DNA of 64,000 bases, taken from NCBI RefSeq assembly GCF_019097595.1, contig NC_080716.1:34351401-34415400 (forward strand), in the 5' to 3' direction. Shown one piece after another: positions 29,301 through 36,564 of the stretch. Both the position numbers and the translations under genes were made by a program. How positions within the stretch are numbered: the stretch's first letter is position 1; each line of letters starts with the position of its first letter. The notes under the pieces were generated by a model that saw only the letters and a program-made list of their open reading frames with translations, searched no databases and had not been told where the DNA came from. Origin of the DNA: Hemibagrus wyckioides. Its lineage: Eukaryota > Chordata > Actinopteri > Siluriformes > Bagridae.

Positions 29301-29477
29301 CATACAAACAGTTCAGCATGAAAAAAAAACATTATAATAATTATTATTTATTCTGCTTCTGGTCCATCAGGTGTAGAAGCTCCATTCTCAGTGCTCATGC
29401 TGATCTGTAGTGTGGTGACGGTCTCTCCATATCTGCTGGTGACCATCATTCTGCTGCTCATATGTTACAGAGCTTGA
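39..29477 (+). CDS. Receptor A: FcRL-like Ig-superfamily receptor with six D2 repeats and a short tail
   Basis: This is a spliced gene assembled by eye from twelve exons: 39-69, 12383-12418, 12735-13016, 13970-14260, 24339-24614, 24761-25036, 26282-26557, 26706-26984, 27120-27398, 28050-28385, 28749-29024 and 29371-29477. Joined, they make 914 codons without a stop, and every junction is GT-AG and phase 1. Order: signal peptide (1-21), D1 (23-116), six D2 Ig domains (117-675), D3 (676-787), D4 (788-879), then a membrane helix (about 885-912) ending CYRA. Each Ig domain shows the B-strand Cys and F-strand YxC Cys; D1, D2 and D3 also keep the Trp. Fish FcRL-like proteins of this type are leukocyte surface receptors; the ligand is unknown. 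The helix has no charged residue for pairing with an ITAM adaptor. The tail appears cut by a nonsense codon (see findings). The tandem neighbour, receptor B, is its paralogue. It could instead be annotated as an FcRL5-like or novel immune-type receptor. The promoter is outside the window. Confidence 0.8.
70..1264. other. Start of receptor A intron 1
   Basis: The first 170 bases match the start of receptor B intron 1 at 38966 almost exactly. The remainder shares a module with 39240-39720 and with several places in 2400-9600: an acttctcattagtcctgtac segment, then gttagaggcctgag, then a GGAGGTGTGAAG segment. The stretch around 780-840 (ggccattttattaggaac) is a worn end of an old Tc1-like element. 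No gene is seen. Confidence 0.5.
1265..1560 (-). mobile_element. Degenerate Tc1-like transposase relic, copy 1
   Basis: The text gcagtaaaaattaagatgcattagacc, then tgacagcagtgatcttctgcggttgtgg, follows the antisense of a widespread teleost Tc1-like transposase, whose familiar words are actcatcagacca and gacaggagtg...cttctgctg. It is full of stops. The same relic recurs at 4375, 5785, 6555 and 8945. Confidence 0.55.
1637..2366 (+). mobile_element. hAT-type element with 8-bp target duplication
   Basis: The element is bounded by GAGGCCTG at 1629-1636 and 2367-2374, an 8-bp target duplication as expected of hAT. Its ends are imperfect inverted repeats (CGGTGGGCC on the left, GGCCCACCACTG on the right). 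Inside is a promoter-like region with CCAAT, TTACGTCAG and TATATATA, followed at 2117 by an ATG frame beginning [20 protein letters not shown] recall similar openings in ZMYM1-like hAT-derived proteins. The frame ends at a splice donor-like GGTAGAC, so only the first exon survives and the copy is non-autonomous. Confidence 0.65.
2375..3360. other. Intron sequence, duplicated module
   Basis: Repeats the module seen at 490-1110: a GGAGGTGTGAAG segment, a cactttattagg Tc1-like end at about 2642, and a gctcaggtttgctctgg segment at about 2947. No coding signal is convincing; the 63-codon frame at 2880 has no support. Confidence 0.45.
3365..4345 (-). mobile_element. RTE-type LINE fragment
   Basis: Minus-strand frames at 3945-4310 ([20 protein letters not shown]), 3727-3948 ([20 protein letters not shown]) and 3487-3714 ([18 protein letters not shown]) are successive pieces of an RTE-clade ORF2 linker and the start of its reverse transcriptase. 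The remaining reverse transcriptase is deleted: the text jumps to the 3' end, whose ggggtcgccacagcgaatca is a familiar teleost RTE tail. Frameshifted and inactive. Confidence 0.75.
4375..4800 (-). mobile_element. Degenerate Tc1-like transposase relic, copy 2
   Basis: The best preserved of the relics: gcagtaaaaatcaagatgcattagac, gtgagcctgtgtccac, ctgtctgacaggagtgatcttctgctg, and gcctcaaagttccatgttttgtgcattctgag follow the antisense of the common teleost Tc1-like gene in the correct order. It has stops and indels and no function. Confidence 0.6.
4870..5780. other. Intron sequence, further copies of the duplicated module
   Basis: The sections at 4960-5260 and 5380-5700 repeat the acttctcattag, gtgacag, GGAGGTGTGAAG order of the upstream module. 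No gene seen. Confidence 0.45.
5785..6150 (-). mobile_element. Degenerate Tc1-like transposase relic, copy 3
   Basis: Same segment order as copy 2, with small indels. It is followed by the same aggaggctgggtggagtg tail. Confidence 0.55.
6690..8944 (+). mobile_element. L2/CR1-like LINE, 5'-truncated, with expanded 3' minisatellite
   Basis: A short coding remnant (6725-7121) reads [26 protein letters not shown], and [20 protein letters not shown], the C-terminus of the same reverse-transcriptase protein as at 55588-57360. An internal deletion joins kinase-like text 'gatcatcaagagcacca' to 'gagagcgtcctgag'. The 3' UTR at 8482-8944 matches 57760-58259 and ends in a ttgaatcttgaatcttga tail. The insertion is precise in a Tc1 relic. 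Confidence 0.75.
7119..8481. repeat. Minisatellite, about 40-bp unit, in LINE 3' UTR
   Basis: More than thirty units of GGACTGAACTGTTCTACACT followed by a CA-rich tract of variable length. The TGA in GGACTGA is the LINE stop codon. The sister LINE at 57352-57690 has only about eight units. Confidence 0.9.
9240..9735. other. Intron sequence, duplicated module
   Basis: Another copy of the acttctcattagtcctgt, gaggtgtgaagatgg module. No gene seen. Confidence 0.4.
9740..9845 (+). mobile_element. Small L2-like LINE endonuclease fragment
   Basis: ctgtgtgaaatatatgggac, gtgctgaccctgatgg and ctgtttattatcgccagaga match the endonuclease-region fragment at 36565-36640 (cagaatgctgacccc, ctgtttattatcgctgg). 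Too short to assign with confidence. Confidence 0.45.
9850..11050. other. Intron sequence without genes
   Basis: Contains a degenerate cctaacctaaacctaacca tract at 9863-9887 and the AAAT array at 10655-10714. Otherwise AT-rich, with nothing recognisable. Confidence 0.4.
10655..10714. repeat. (AAAT)n microsatellite
   Basis: Uninterrupted tetranucleotide repeat of about fifteen units. Confidence 0.95.
11076..11312. repeat. (CA)n-rich microsatellite with AAACACACATA interruptions
   Basis: About 240 bases of CA dinucleotide with repeated AAACACACATACAC interruptions. The long Cys-Val and Thr-His frames here are artefacts. Confidence 0.95.
11320..12130 (-). mobile_element. Degenerate Tc1-like transposase relic, copy 5
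   Basis: actctggccattctactcagacctct at 11333, ggtcactttattaggaacac at about 11611, and ctaccacatcccaaaggttgtgatcagattcagatctgg with gtgactgtggaggccactg at 11699-11755 follow the antisense of the common teleost Tc1-like element. The portion ending catcagaccagacattctg at 12037-12055 is the part that copies 1 to 4 continue. Heavily mutated. Confidence 0.65.
12383..12418 (+). CDS. Receptor A exon 2: rest of signal peptide
   Basis: A 36-base mini-exon after a pyrimidine-rich acceptor (cctttttag). It encodes [12 protein letters not shown], which completes a hydrophobic signal sequence with likely cleavage after VAQA. The donor is gtgatt. Receptor B has a nearly identical exon at 45821-45856. Confidence 0.8.
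12735..13016 (+). CDS. Receptor A exon 3: Ig domain D1
   Basis: Ninety-four codons beginning [16 protein letters not shown], with RCDIQ (B-strand Cys), YSW, and SGTYTC (F-strand Cys), ending LTVSG before gtgagt. Its ends match the receptor B D1 closely, but the middle (C' to E strands) is quite different, unlike the nearly identical D3 and D4 exons of the two genes. Confidence 0.85.
13970..14260 (+). CDS. Receptor A exon 4: Ig domain D2, copy 1
   Basis: Ninety-seven codons: [36 protein letters not shown], then a long F-G loop with Asp and Tyr, and VKITVSG before gtatgt. It has one N-glycosylation sequon (NVT). It is the most divergent of the six D2 copies and is separated from the others by a 10-kb repeat-filled intron. 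Confidence 0.85.
14409..16605. repeat. CACGTG minisatellite, 38-42-bp unit
   Basis: About 55 head-to-tail units of the form CACACACCACGTGACTAACA followed by TACACACCTATACACACACT, varying in the CA tract. By eye about 38-40 units carry the palindrome CACGTG; a block at about 14920-15440 carries CATGTG instead. It lies in the receptor A intron after the first D2 exon. Confidence 0.95.
17198..17304. repeat. (GAGAA)n microsatellite
   Basis: About twenty perfect pentanucleotide units, purine-only on the plus strand. Confidence 0.95.
17849..17917. repeat. (AAAT)n microsatellite
   Basis: Tetranucleotide repeat, about seventeen units. Confidence 0.95.
19254..20501 (+). mobile_element. Tc1-like transposon, full length, TA-flanked (copy T1)
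   Basis: Terminal inverted repeats start CACTATATTGCCAAAAGTAT and end with its complement; TA dinucleotides at 19252-19253 and 20502-20503 are the target duplication. 1,248 bases long with one open transposase gene. It lies inside an L1 relic. A second copy (34783-36028) is roughly 98% identical by eye. Confidence 0.9.
19355..20419 (+). CDS. Tc1/mariner transposase (DD34E), open
   Basis: A DNA transposase that cuts and pastes its own element at TA sites. From the first Met inside the element ([18 protein letters not shown]) the frame is 354 residues without a stop, the usual Tc1 length. It has paired helix-turn-helix DNA-binding text (residues about 10-110, including [16 protein letters not shown] and the GRPRKLTE linker), then the catalytic domain with WSDESRF (first Asp), FQHDCAP (second Asp) and [14 protein letters not shown] (Glu), with 34 residues between the second Asp and the Glu. 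The upstream 46 codons of the longer frame lie partly outside the element and were rejected as the start. One oddity is PVTKA where the sister copy has PVHKA. Activity is untested. Confidence 0.85.
   Translation: MQTVFTNICERIGRSQELSEFQRGTVIGCHLCNKSSREISSLLNIPQSTVSCIIRTWKCLGTTATQPRSGRPRKLTEQGQQMLRRIVRRGRQLSAESITTDLQTSCGLQISSRTVRRELHGMGFHGRAAASKPYITKSNTKRRMQWCKARRHWTLEQWRRVLWSDESRFSIWQSDGRVWVWRLPGERYLSDCIVPSVKFGGGGIMVWGCFSGAGLGPLVPVKGTLNASAYQDILDNSMLPTLWEQFGAGPFLFQHDCAPVTKARSIKTWMTESGVEELDWPAQSPDLNPIEHLWDELERRLRARPSRPTSVCDLTNALLEEWSKIPINTLLNLVDSLPRRAEAVIAAKGGPTSY
22740..24338. other. Intron sequence before the D2 array
   Basis: Low-complexity text with (ATT)n at 23288-23333, poly(A)-rich pieces near 23540-23600, and a gatctagtgtttgtttttg segment at about 24113 shared with 48970 and, in part, 51100. 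The final 100 bases (ttttcatttcag, gctggaaactcttgg) are the intron type that precedes most D2 exons. No gene seen. Confidence 0.45.
23288..23333. repeat. (ATT)n microsatellite
   Basis: About fifteen trinucleotide units. The poly-Asn and poly-Leu frames over it are artefacts. Confidence 0.95.
24339..24614 (+). CDS. Receptor A exon 5: Ig domain D2, copy 2
   Basis: Ninety-two codons with LSCEL, FHWYKNN, ETEYRC and the F-G loop NNNYYYF, encoded by AAC and TAC trinucleotide runs at 24557-24577. Acceptor ccaacag, donor gtatgt, phase 1-1. Followed by a 146-base intron. Confidence 0.85.
24761..25036 (+). CDS. Receptor A exon 6: Ig domain D2, copy 3
   Basis: Ninety-two codons, almost identical to copy 2 (differences include VGV for VRV, QGTG for QETG, and SEQEN for REQAN). 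The acceptor is atcaacag and the donor gtatgt. The 1.2-kb intron that follows has a twin after copy 6 at 27399, showing that a block of exon plus intron was duplicated. Confidence 0.85.
25379..25790 (-). mobile_element. LINE endonuclease fragment in a D2 intron
   Basis: The minus-strand frame 25329-25769 reads [30 protein letters not shown], and TQIDLIFTN...[10 protein letters not shown], the order of apurinic-endonuclease motifs in CR1/Rex-like non-LTR elements. The duplicate intron at 27755 lacks it, so it inserted after that block was duplicated or was lost from the other copy. Confidence 0.65.
26282..26557 (+). CDS. Receptor A exon 7: Ig domain D2, copy 4
   Basis: Ninety-two codons, differing from copies 2 and 3 by only a few residues, with the NNNYYYF loop kept. 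Acceptor ccaacag, donor gtatgt. Followed by a 148-base intron. Confidence 0.85.
26706..26984 (+). CDS. Receptor A exon 8: Ig domain D2, copy 5
   Basis: Ninety-three codons, with one extra Leu (NNQLLQNL) shared with copy 6 and with the receptor B D2 exons. YRCWANR replaces YRCRANR. The next intron (26985-27119) is 135 bases with no in-frame stop. Confidence 0.85.
27120..27398 (+). CDS. Receptor A exon 9: Ig domain D2, copy 6
   Basis: Ninety-three codons with LSCEL, FHWYRNN, ETEYRC, the NNNYYYF loop, and VNITVRG in place of VKITVRG, which creates an N-glycosylation sequon. Donor gtatgt at 27399. Confidence 0.85.
27906..27938 (+). pseudogene. Vestigial 3' end of a D1-type exon (receptor A)
   Basis: gttacactgactgtatcagg followed by tgagtgtgtgagg reproduces the end of a D1 exon (VTLTVSG and its donor) with no Ig body before it. 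The same relic is at 52016-52048 in receptor B, upstream of D3 in both genes. Confidence 0.55.
28050..28385 (+). CDS. Receptor A exon 10: Ig domain D3
   Basis: One hundred and twelve codons: [36 protein letters not shown], and GVYMC with an NHT sequon, ending PLWITG before gtgagg. At the DNA level only a handful of bases differ from the receptor B copy at 52134-52469. Confidence 0.85.
28749..29024 (+). CDS. Receptor A exon 11: Ig domain D4
   Basis: Ninety-two codons: [28 protein letters not shown], and GVYWC, with NST and NIS sequons, ending HITVHG before gtgagt. Nearly identical to receptor B 53806-54081. Confidence 0.85.
29371..29477 (+). CDS. Receptor A exon 12: membrane helix, ending at an early TGA
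   Basis: After acceptor ccatcag the frame reads [18 protein letters not shown] and then a second hydrophobic stretch ending LLICYRA, with TGA at 29475-29477. The TGA sits one base before a good donor (gag|gtaaga at 29479). The helix has no Lys, Arg, Asp or Glu in its core. It is unrelated in sequence to the receptor B membrane exon. Confidence 0.75.
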
Positions 29478-29743
29478 GGTAAGAACTCTTTCAGTACGTC
29501 TCTACACTTCACATAACGAGTGTCATTACTTTAATTAGTGAGAAAAAAAACTGAGAAAATGTTGAAAGCTTTTGACTCACTCTTCTTATTTTAAAGCAAA
29601 AATCTACACTTGTTCTAAAATTCAAATTACAAACACCATTTAAACTGTATTGAGGACAATATCAAATGCAGTTTGGTTTCTTTTCTGTCGTAAAAAAATA
29701 AACTTTAAAATGAAAGAAATGACTTTATAAATTTCTTTATCAG

Positions 29744-29790
29744 CTCACACTGATGAAGACAGAATTGAGAATGCAGTCATAGAGGAGTGA
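29744..29790 (+). other. Likely former tail exon of receptor A, now behind a stop codon
   Basis: After acceptor ttatcag, in phase 1, the frame reads HTDEDRIENAVIEE and stops with TGA at 29788-29790. The phase matches the donor at 29479 exactly, so this looks like the original cytoplasmic tail. It would be translated only in alleles or transcripts lacking the TGA at 29475. As the sequence stands it is 3' UTR. Confidence 0.55.
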
Positions 29791-31500
29791 GAAAAGTTCA
29801 TCTATAAAAAAAGAGGATATATTTACTATAAAATAATTTCAGAATTTCTTGTTCTTTATGGTTTTGTGTTGATTTTAAATTCTGATTTGTCATTTTAGTG
29901 TCCTGCTGTTATTTTCTCAGCATCTTATAGACACCCTCACTGTTCTGAATGGATTTGTTTAGCTAAAGCCTGTAAACCTCCTCATGAGGTGAAAGTGATC
30001 ATGTGTGTAGTGTTCAATAAGCCCTACATCCAGCTTTGTATGCAATATAAAAACAAGTTTATTGACTGTTATCTGAAATATGGTGCTGAACTAATATTGT
30101 GTTTTGTGTTTTCTCAGTATTAGTTCAATATATAATAAATAAATACATCATTATCAGTTCACTGCTGCTATATTGTTGTCTTTTCATTGTCTCATAATGT
30201 TTCTTGTCTCCTGCTGTAACATTTTCCTCCATGGGATTAATAAAGTTTTATCTTAAAGACAGATAACTCGATCCTGCAGTATTATTCAGTGTCAGTAGAG
30301 GATCTCAGTGCAGTAAAGGTCAGGAGTAAATGAGGAATCAAACAGAAGTGTTATTACTCTTTCTGCATGTCTACTGTGGAAAATATTTTTTGTCCGAAAC
30401 TAAAATGCTCTATTTTAATACTACTCAATTAATACTTCGCTAAAATCTGACTCCAAACTCCACATTAACCTGACAGCTCAGTCAAGCAGGACGATTCATA
30501 CAGACGGGATGAATGCAGATACAAGGTTTTATTTGCAATCAGCGCTGGTTACAAGAATTGAGCTGCTCATGAATGAACATCCCAACAACCTTCAAAATAA
30601 GCATCACAAAACATAGGCTTTTATTCTTTTCTCTTATCTTTTCATAATATTCAAACCAAACCTTCCACATATCTTTTTCTTGGAATTTCGTGTTCTTCTG
30701 GACACCATTATCTCTTAATTTATAACTCTTTCACATTTCATTATAATCAGTCATATAAAAATAATGGGCATCTGTGCTCTTATCAGTGGCACTTTCTAGC
30801 TTTTTCCATTTAGCAGTTCACTCAGACCTCTGAAGACAGCATGGTTGAGTTTCAGGGCCTCTGCTCCATCTTTAATTCCTTGGGTTTCATTTACTGCTCT
30901 ATTTTTCTTTACATTTGCACTAGCCTGCAGTTTTAATTGTGTTCTCTCACATATTCACAGCTCTATCTCCTCTGACCTCTGACTGAGGACTGATCCCCTC
31001 CTCGAGGTACCCATACACCTATAGTTGGTTTCAACGACCCTTGATACAGCTCCAAGTTTCTTCTTCCACTAAAACGGCCTGCCAAACTGATGTTACCCTC
31101 ACCGTTAATCACTCTACACAGGCCGTGCAATCTCAGTCCAGAGTTAACGACCATACCCAAACCTCTCATCCCACACGTTGTGTTAAACCCTTCATTATTA
31201 AACCTGTAAATAGAGGTGACCAATAAATTGAGGTAGTGCCCGACAACCCAATCATGCTGTCCCCAGATTCCAATTGTTTTATACATGCCCAAACAAGAAT
31301 GCATTCATATACACCCTCTAAACCATTCAAAAATTACTCCCACACTACACACTGGTACACTGATGTACAGGACTAACACAACACTGAAAACCAATCAGGA
31401 AATCAACATTACAGCCAATCAAAAGCTACTTATGAAGTGAAGTACATGGTTTCAGTGTAAAACTCTGCTAGACAACATCATCATAAGTGCATTTCTTCCC
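29791..31500. other. 3' UTR of receptor A and downstream sequence
   Basis: The poly(A) signal is at 30239. Beyond it, 30490-31330 contains a minus-strand frame (30963-31304, 113 codons, including GIWGQHDWVVGHYLN and SIYRFNNEGFNTTCGMRGLG) that I do not recognise. It might be a decayed mobile element. No splice or promoter support. Confidence 0.3.
30239..30244 (+). promoter_or_regulatory. Poly(A) signal of receptor A
   Basis: AATAAA about 760 bases after the stop codon, followed by a TTTTATC tract. Further AATAAA-like words near 30130 are possible alternatives. Confidence 0.5.
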
Positions 31501-32935
31501 AGTCCTGGCAGAGGGAGTAAGACAGTCAGGGTTAGAGGTTTGTAAATCAAGCTTAGACCTAAATCAGTGTTGTATATGAGCACTAACACGCTCTACAGAA
31601 TTGGGGTGAATTGTTGCTTGATGTCTGGAGTGAAGAACACCACACACTTCTTCTAATGAAAAACTGTAACATGAAAATAGTTTCTTGTATATTTTACTGT
31701 ATTAATTAACAGTAAATCCTGTTTGTTACTCTGAGACCATGCTACACCGACAGCAGCCAGCAGAGGGCAGCAGTGGTGCACACAGTGATAGCAGGAGAAC
31801 AAATTACAGACTTCTCCAGGATGATTAACCTGGATTTCCTGAACCTGTCCAGCAGTATACTTAAGACCAGACTTTGACACAGCCCTTTGCTGCACCTTTG
31901 TAGAGGAGTGACAGATATATATATATATATATATATATATAACTATATGTAAAAGAGAATAATATACACTTTCCAAACAGAGAAACCACAAGCAGTACAA
32001 GCAGGAACAAGCCTGTAACTAGTACTTCCGGACAACTTTCAAAATAAAAGTTCTGCAGTTCTGGGGTTTCACTCTGTAATTGAGTCCACAATGAAACAGT
32101 ATGTAGTAGTTACAGTATCATTTGTGTACGAGATTTTATAATTCATTTCTCATGGAAAAGAAAAAAACAGAACATATTCTGTGCCATCATTAGTGTGTGT
32201 TATGAAGGAAAATGTGATATTCAGAGAGAAAACTATTTGTGGGCTCAACTAAAGCTCCTCATGTTTTGTTCCCTCTATCAGCTTACATTTAAAACTATTC
32301 TACAACAAACCACATGATAGATATCAGGTCTAATAAAATATTACAGGGATTTAAGGAAACTCACATGTAGTGATGTTTCATCCATGATCCAATCATTCTC
32401 CTTCACTTCCATGTACTGACTCATTATTTTATTCTCTTAAGTCTCGACTGTGTAAAACACATGACTGCTTCAGCAGATTGTTCCTGCTTTTTAAAGACTG
32501 CATTATCGTGCAGGATGTGAAGGAGCAAATCATTGGTTGGATGTATTGAAGAATCCACCCCTTACTAGTCAGGATTAAAACCATACAGCAGTTACCACTA
32601 GAGGGAGTCAAAGACATTTTAATATTGAGTATGAATGTGTTCAGTTATGTGAAATGTAATTGCTGTAACAGTTTTTATTTGATTGTCCAATAGGAAGCTT
32701 TTCCTGTTATGATGGATCTGTTATGAGCCAATCAGAAAAGATTTGTGTAGGGAAGAGACTGGTGTGAGAATAATGTGCTCCAGAACTGTGTAGAGTGTTG
32801 AAAAGTGCTGAAATGAGTTAAAATAAGGATTTCTTTGAGAATATTTCCATGTATCCAGTTACTAAACCATAAGTAAAGACTTTAGACTCGTTGTTACGAG
32901 CGGACGTCATTAACTGGGACTCCAGGTCACTGGTG
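31500..32935. other. Intergenic sequence, no supported gene
   Basis: Holds a short (TA)n run at 31916-31940 and, read on the minus strand, a ttttattttgaaag...ccggaagtac segment at about 32025-32048 with an ETS-type site. Nothing coding is convincing. Confidence 0.35.
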
Positions 32936-32939
32936 TTTA

Positions 32940-33235
32940 GTCAAGTAGCTTTTATTGTCATTTGAAGCACATACAGCTGGTACAGTACACAGTAACATGA
33001 AACAACGTTCCTCCAGGACCATGGTGCTACATAAAACACACAACTACAGGAGACAACACAGAACTAAGTTCACTACACAGACCTACACAGTACTACATAA
33101 AGTGCATGTGTGTAAACAGTGCAAGACAGTACAGTACAGTACAATAACTGACCAGGGACAGTGCAGCACTGACCACTACACAGTTTTGTAATGAATAAAG
33201 TGCAATAGTAAAATGCTGTGGATGTAAACACAATA
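32940..33235 (-). mobile_element. LINE 3' UTR fragment
   Basis: Opens with caagtagcttttattgtcat, the reverse complement of the AATAAAAGCTACTTG-type ends found on teleost L2-like elements. It carries repeated tacacagta words and no coding part. Confidence 0.5.
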
Positions 33236-33545
33236 CACAGTTAACAGAAAAACAGATCATTGTGTTTTATTGTTGTTGCAGCAGTCTACAAATAGAATTA
33301 CAGTATCTCACAAAAGTGTGTACACCCCTCACATTTTTGTAAATATTTTATTATATCTTTTCATATGACAACACTGAAGAAATGACACTCTGCTCCAATG
33401 TAAAGTAGTGAGTGTACAGCCTGTATAACAGTGTAAATTTGCTGTCCCCTCAAAATAACTCAACACACAGCCATTAATGTCTAAACCGCTGGCAACAAAA
33501 GTGACTACACCCCTAAGTGGAAATGTCCAAATTGGGCCCAAAGTA

Positions 33546-34563
33546 TCAATATTTCGTGTGGCCACCATTATTTTCCAGCACTGCCCTAACCCTCTTGGGC
33601 ATGGAGTTCACCAGAGCTTCACAGGTTGCCACTGGAGTTCTCTTCCACACCTCCATGATGACATCACAGAGCTGGTGGATGTTAGAGACCTTGTGCTCCC
33701 CCACCTTCCGTTTGAGGATGCCCCACAGATGCTCAATAGGGTTTAGGTCTGGAGACATACTTGGCCAGTCCATCACCTTTACCCTCAGCTTCTTTAGCAA
33801 GGCAGTGGTCATCTTGGAGGTGTGTTTGGGGTCATTATCATGTTGGACTACTGCCCTGCGGCCCAGTCTCTGAAGGGAGGGGATCATGCTCTGCTTCAGT
33901 ATGTCACAGTACATGTTGGCATTCATGATTCCCTCAATGAACTGTAGCTCCTCAGTGCCGGCAGCACTCATGCAGGCCCAGACCATGACACTCCCACCAC
34001 CATGCTTGACTGTAGGCAAGACACACTTGTCTTTGTACTCCTCACCTGGTTGCCGCCACACACGCTTGACACCATCTGAACAAAATACTTTTATCTTGGT
34101 CTCATCGGACCACAGGACATGGTTCCAGTAATCCATGTCCTTAGTCTGCTTATCTTCAGCAAACTGTAGGCTTTCTTGTGCATCATCTTTAGTAGAGGTT
34201 TCCTTCTGGGAGACAGCCATGCAGACCAATTTGATGCAGTGTGCGGCGTATGGTCTGAGCACTGACAGGCTGACCCCCCACCCCTTCAACCTCTGCAGCA
34301 ATGCTGGCAGCACTCATACGTCTATTTCCCAAAGACAACCTCTGGATATGACACTGAGCACGTGCACTCAACTTCTTTGGTGGACCATGCCGAGGCCTGT
34401 TCTGAGTGGAACCTGTCCTGTAAAACCGCTGTATGGTCTTGCCCACCATGCTGCAGCTCAGTTTCAGGGTCTTGGCAATCTTCTTATAGCCTAGGCCATC
34501 TTTATGTAGAGCAACAATTCTTTTATTCAGATCCTCAGAGAGTTCTTTGCCATGAGGTGCCAT
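33546..34563 (-). pseudogene. Frameshifted Tc1-like transposase of long-TIR copy L1
   Basis: The N-terminal part (frame 34189-34635) contains [32 protein letters not shown] and [11 protein letters not shown]. The C-terminal part (frame 33546-34313) contains LWSDETKI (Asp), VQHDNDPKH (Asp) and [14 protein letters not shown] (Glu) with DD34E spacing. A frameshift near 34190-34215 separates the DNA-binding and catalytic halves. The native start is the ATG complementing 34561-34563. Confidence 0.8.
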
Positions 34564-34782
34564 GTTGAACTTCCAGTGACCAGTATGAGAGGGTGTGAGA
34601 GTGATAACACCAAATTTAACACACCTGCTCCCCATTCACACCTGAGACCTTGTAACACTAACAAGTCACATGACACCGGGGAGGGTAAATGGCTAATTGG
34701 GCCCAATTTGGACATTTCCACTTAGGGGTGTAGTCACTTTAGTTGCCAACAGTTTAGACATTAATGGCTGTGTGTTGAGTTA

Positions 34783-36028
34783 CACTATATTGCCAAAAGT
34801 ATTCGCTCACCCATCCAAATAATCAGAATCAGGTGTTCCAATCACTTCCATGGCCACAGGTGTATAAAATCAAGCACCTAGGCATGCAGACTGTTTTTAC
34901 AAACATTTGTGAAAGAATGGGTCGCTCTCAGGAGCTCAGTGAATTCCAGCGTGGAACTGTGATAGGATGCCACCTGTGCAACAAATCCAGTCGTGAAATT
35001 TCCTCGCTCCTAAATATTCCACAGTCAACTGTCAGCTGTATTATAAGAACGTGGAAGTGTTTGGGAACAACAGCAACTCAGCCACGAAGTGGTAGGCCAC
35101 GTAAACTGACGGAGCGGGGTCAGCGGATGCTGAGGCGCATAGTGCGAAGAGGTCGCCAACTTTCTGCAGAGTCAATCGCTACAGACCTCCAAACTTCACG
35201 TGGCCTTCAGATTAGCTCAAGAACAGTGCGCAGAGAGCTTCATGGAATGGGTTTCCATGGCCGAGCAGCTGCATCCAAGCCATACATCACCAAGTGCAAT
35301 ACAAAGCGTCGGATGCAGTGGTGTAAAGCACGCCGCCACTGGACTCTAGAGCAGTGGAGACGCGTTCTCTGGAGTGACGAATCGCACTTCTCCATCTGGC
35401 AATCTGATGGACGAGTCTGGGTTTGGCGGTTGCCAGGAGAACAGTACTTGTCTGACTGCATTGTGCCAAGTGTAAAGTTTGGTGGAGGGGGGATTATGGT
35501 GTGGGGTTGTTTTTCAGGAGCTGGGCTTGGCCCCTTAGTTTCAGTGAAAAACTCTGAATGCTTCAGCATACCAAGACATTTTGGACAATTCCATGCTCCC
35601 AACTTTGTGGGAACAGTTTGGAGCTGGCCCCTTCCTCTTCCAACATGACTGTGCACCAGTGCACAAAGCAAGGTCCATAAAGACATGGATGACAGAGTCT
35701 GGTGTGGATGAACTTGACTGGCCTGCACAGGGTCCTGACCTCAACCCAATAGAACACCTTTGGGATGAATTAGAGCGGAGACTGAGAGGCAGGCCTTCTC
35801 GTCCAACATCAGTGTGTGACCTCACAAATGCGCTTCTGGAAGAACGGTCAAAAATTCCCATAAACACACTCCTAAACCTTGTGGACAGCCTTCCCAGAAG
35901 AGTTTAAGCTGTTATAGCTGCAAAGGGTGGACCGACGTCATATTGAACCCTATGGATTAGGAATGGGATGTCATTTAAGTTCATATGCGAGTCAAGGCAG
36001 GTGAGCGAATACTTTTGGCAATATAGTG
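34783..36028 (+). mobile_element. Tc1-like transposon, TA-flanked (copy T2)
   Basis: Same ends as copy T1 (CACTATATTGCCAAAAGTAT and complement), with TA at 34781-34782 and 36029-36030. It sits inside the right inverted repeat of the long-TIR element, so it is the younger of the two insertions. Confidence 0.9.
34884..35907 (+). pseudogene. Tc1 transposase of copy T2, frameshifted and cut short
   Basis: Reads like copy T1 from [18 protein letters not shown] to [11 protein letters not shown], where a net two-base loss (gtgaaaaactctg for gtgaaaggaactctg, near 35546) shifts the frame. The second frame then carries [13 protein letters not shown] and [11 protein letters not shown]. It stops early at 35905-35907 (RRV then TAA) where T1 reads RRAEAV. 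It cannot make a working transposase. Confidence 0.85.
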
Positions 36029-36318
36029 TATATTGAGGGGACAGTAAATTTACACTGTTATACAGGCTGTACACTCACTACTTTACATTGGAGCAGAGTG
36101 TCATTTCTTCAGTGTTGTCACATGAAAAGATATAATAAAATATTTACAAAAATGTGAGGGGTGTAGTCACTTTTGTGAGATACTGTATTTGCAAAAATTG
36201 TAGAGGGAGTGTAATGATGTACAGTTCAGCAAGTGTGTGTGTGTGTGAAAACTGAAAATTAACTCACACTGCAGTGAATAACAATTAATAAATAAACACC
36301 AATCCCTCTCTCTCTCAC

Positions 36319-36398
36319 TGCTGCATGATTAAGGAGATCTGAAGCATGTTGTTTGATCGTCTCCTCGGCTGTGTCTTTGCTCCATTTCATTACTGCAG
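36319..36398 (-). CDS. Candidate coding exon of an unrelated minus-strand gene
   Basis: Read on the minus strand, a strong acceptor (cctctcttgcag) precedes CTGCAGTA and an ATG (complement of 36388-36390). The frame runs MKWSKDTAEETIKQH and continues for 24 codons to a gtgaga donor. An upstream minus-strand donor with a CpG/NRF1 context lies at 38331. I do not recognise the protein. Later exons, if any, would lie at lower coordinates, where transposons dominate, so the gene may be broken or this may be a decoy. Confidence 0.35.
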
Positions 36399-36564
36399 CT
36401 GCAAGAGAGGAAAAAGAAACAATTATATATAGACCATTTCATAAATGTAAACAATAACAATCACATAATAACGGCACATTCACCTATTTCAAACGTAATT
36501 ATTTTCTGTGTTCAGAAATGTCTCTGAAGGTGAGGTGAAGTTTGTTGCCATGTTGCTGTGAACT

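Larger units (their letters stand above)
33301..36185 (-). mobile_element. Long-TIR Tc1-like element, interrupted by a second Tc1 (copy L1)
   Basis: Inverted repeats of about 220 bases start CAGTATCTCACAAAAGTG and are flanked by TA at 33299-33300 and 36186-36187. A different Tc1-like element (34783-36028) has jumped into the right inverted repeat at a TA. The element's own transposase is on the minus strand and frameshifted. Confidence 0.85.

Noticed and set aside
30963..31304. 113-codon minus-strand ORF as a gene
   Set aside because: I cannot name a family, there is no promoter or splice support, and flanking frames are broken. Kept only as a note; a protein search would decide.
31861..31930. 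KGCVKVW text resembling Groucho/TLE WD40 repeats on the minus strand
   Set aside because: The match is only seven or eight residues and ends at once; likely chance.
35240..35867. Minus-strand ORFs in the second Tc1 copy
   Set aside because: Same shadow effect as in the first copy.
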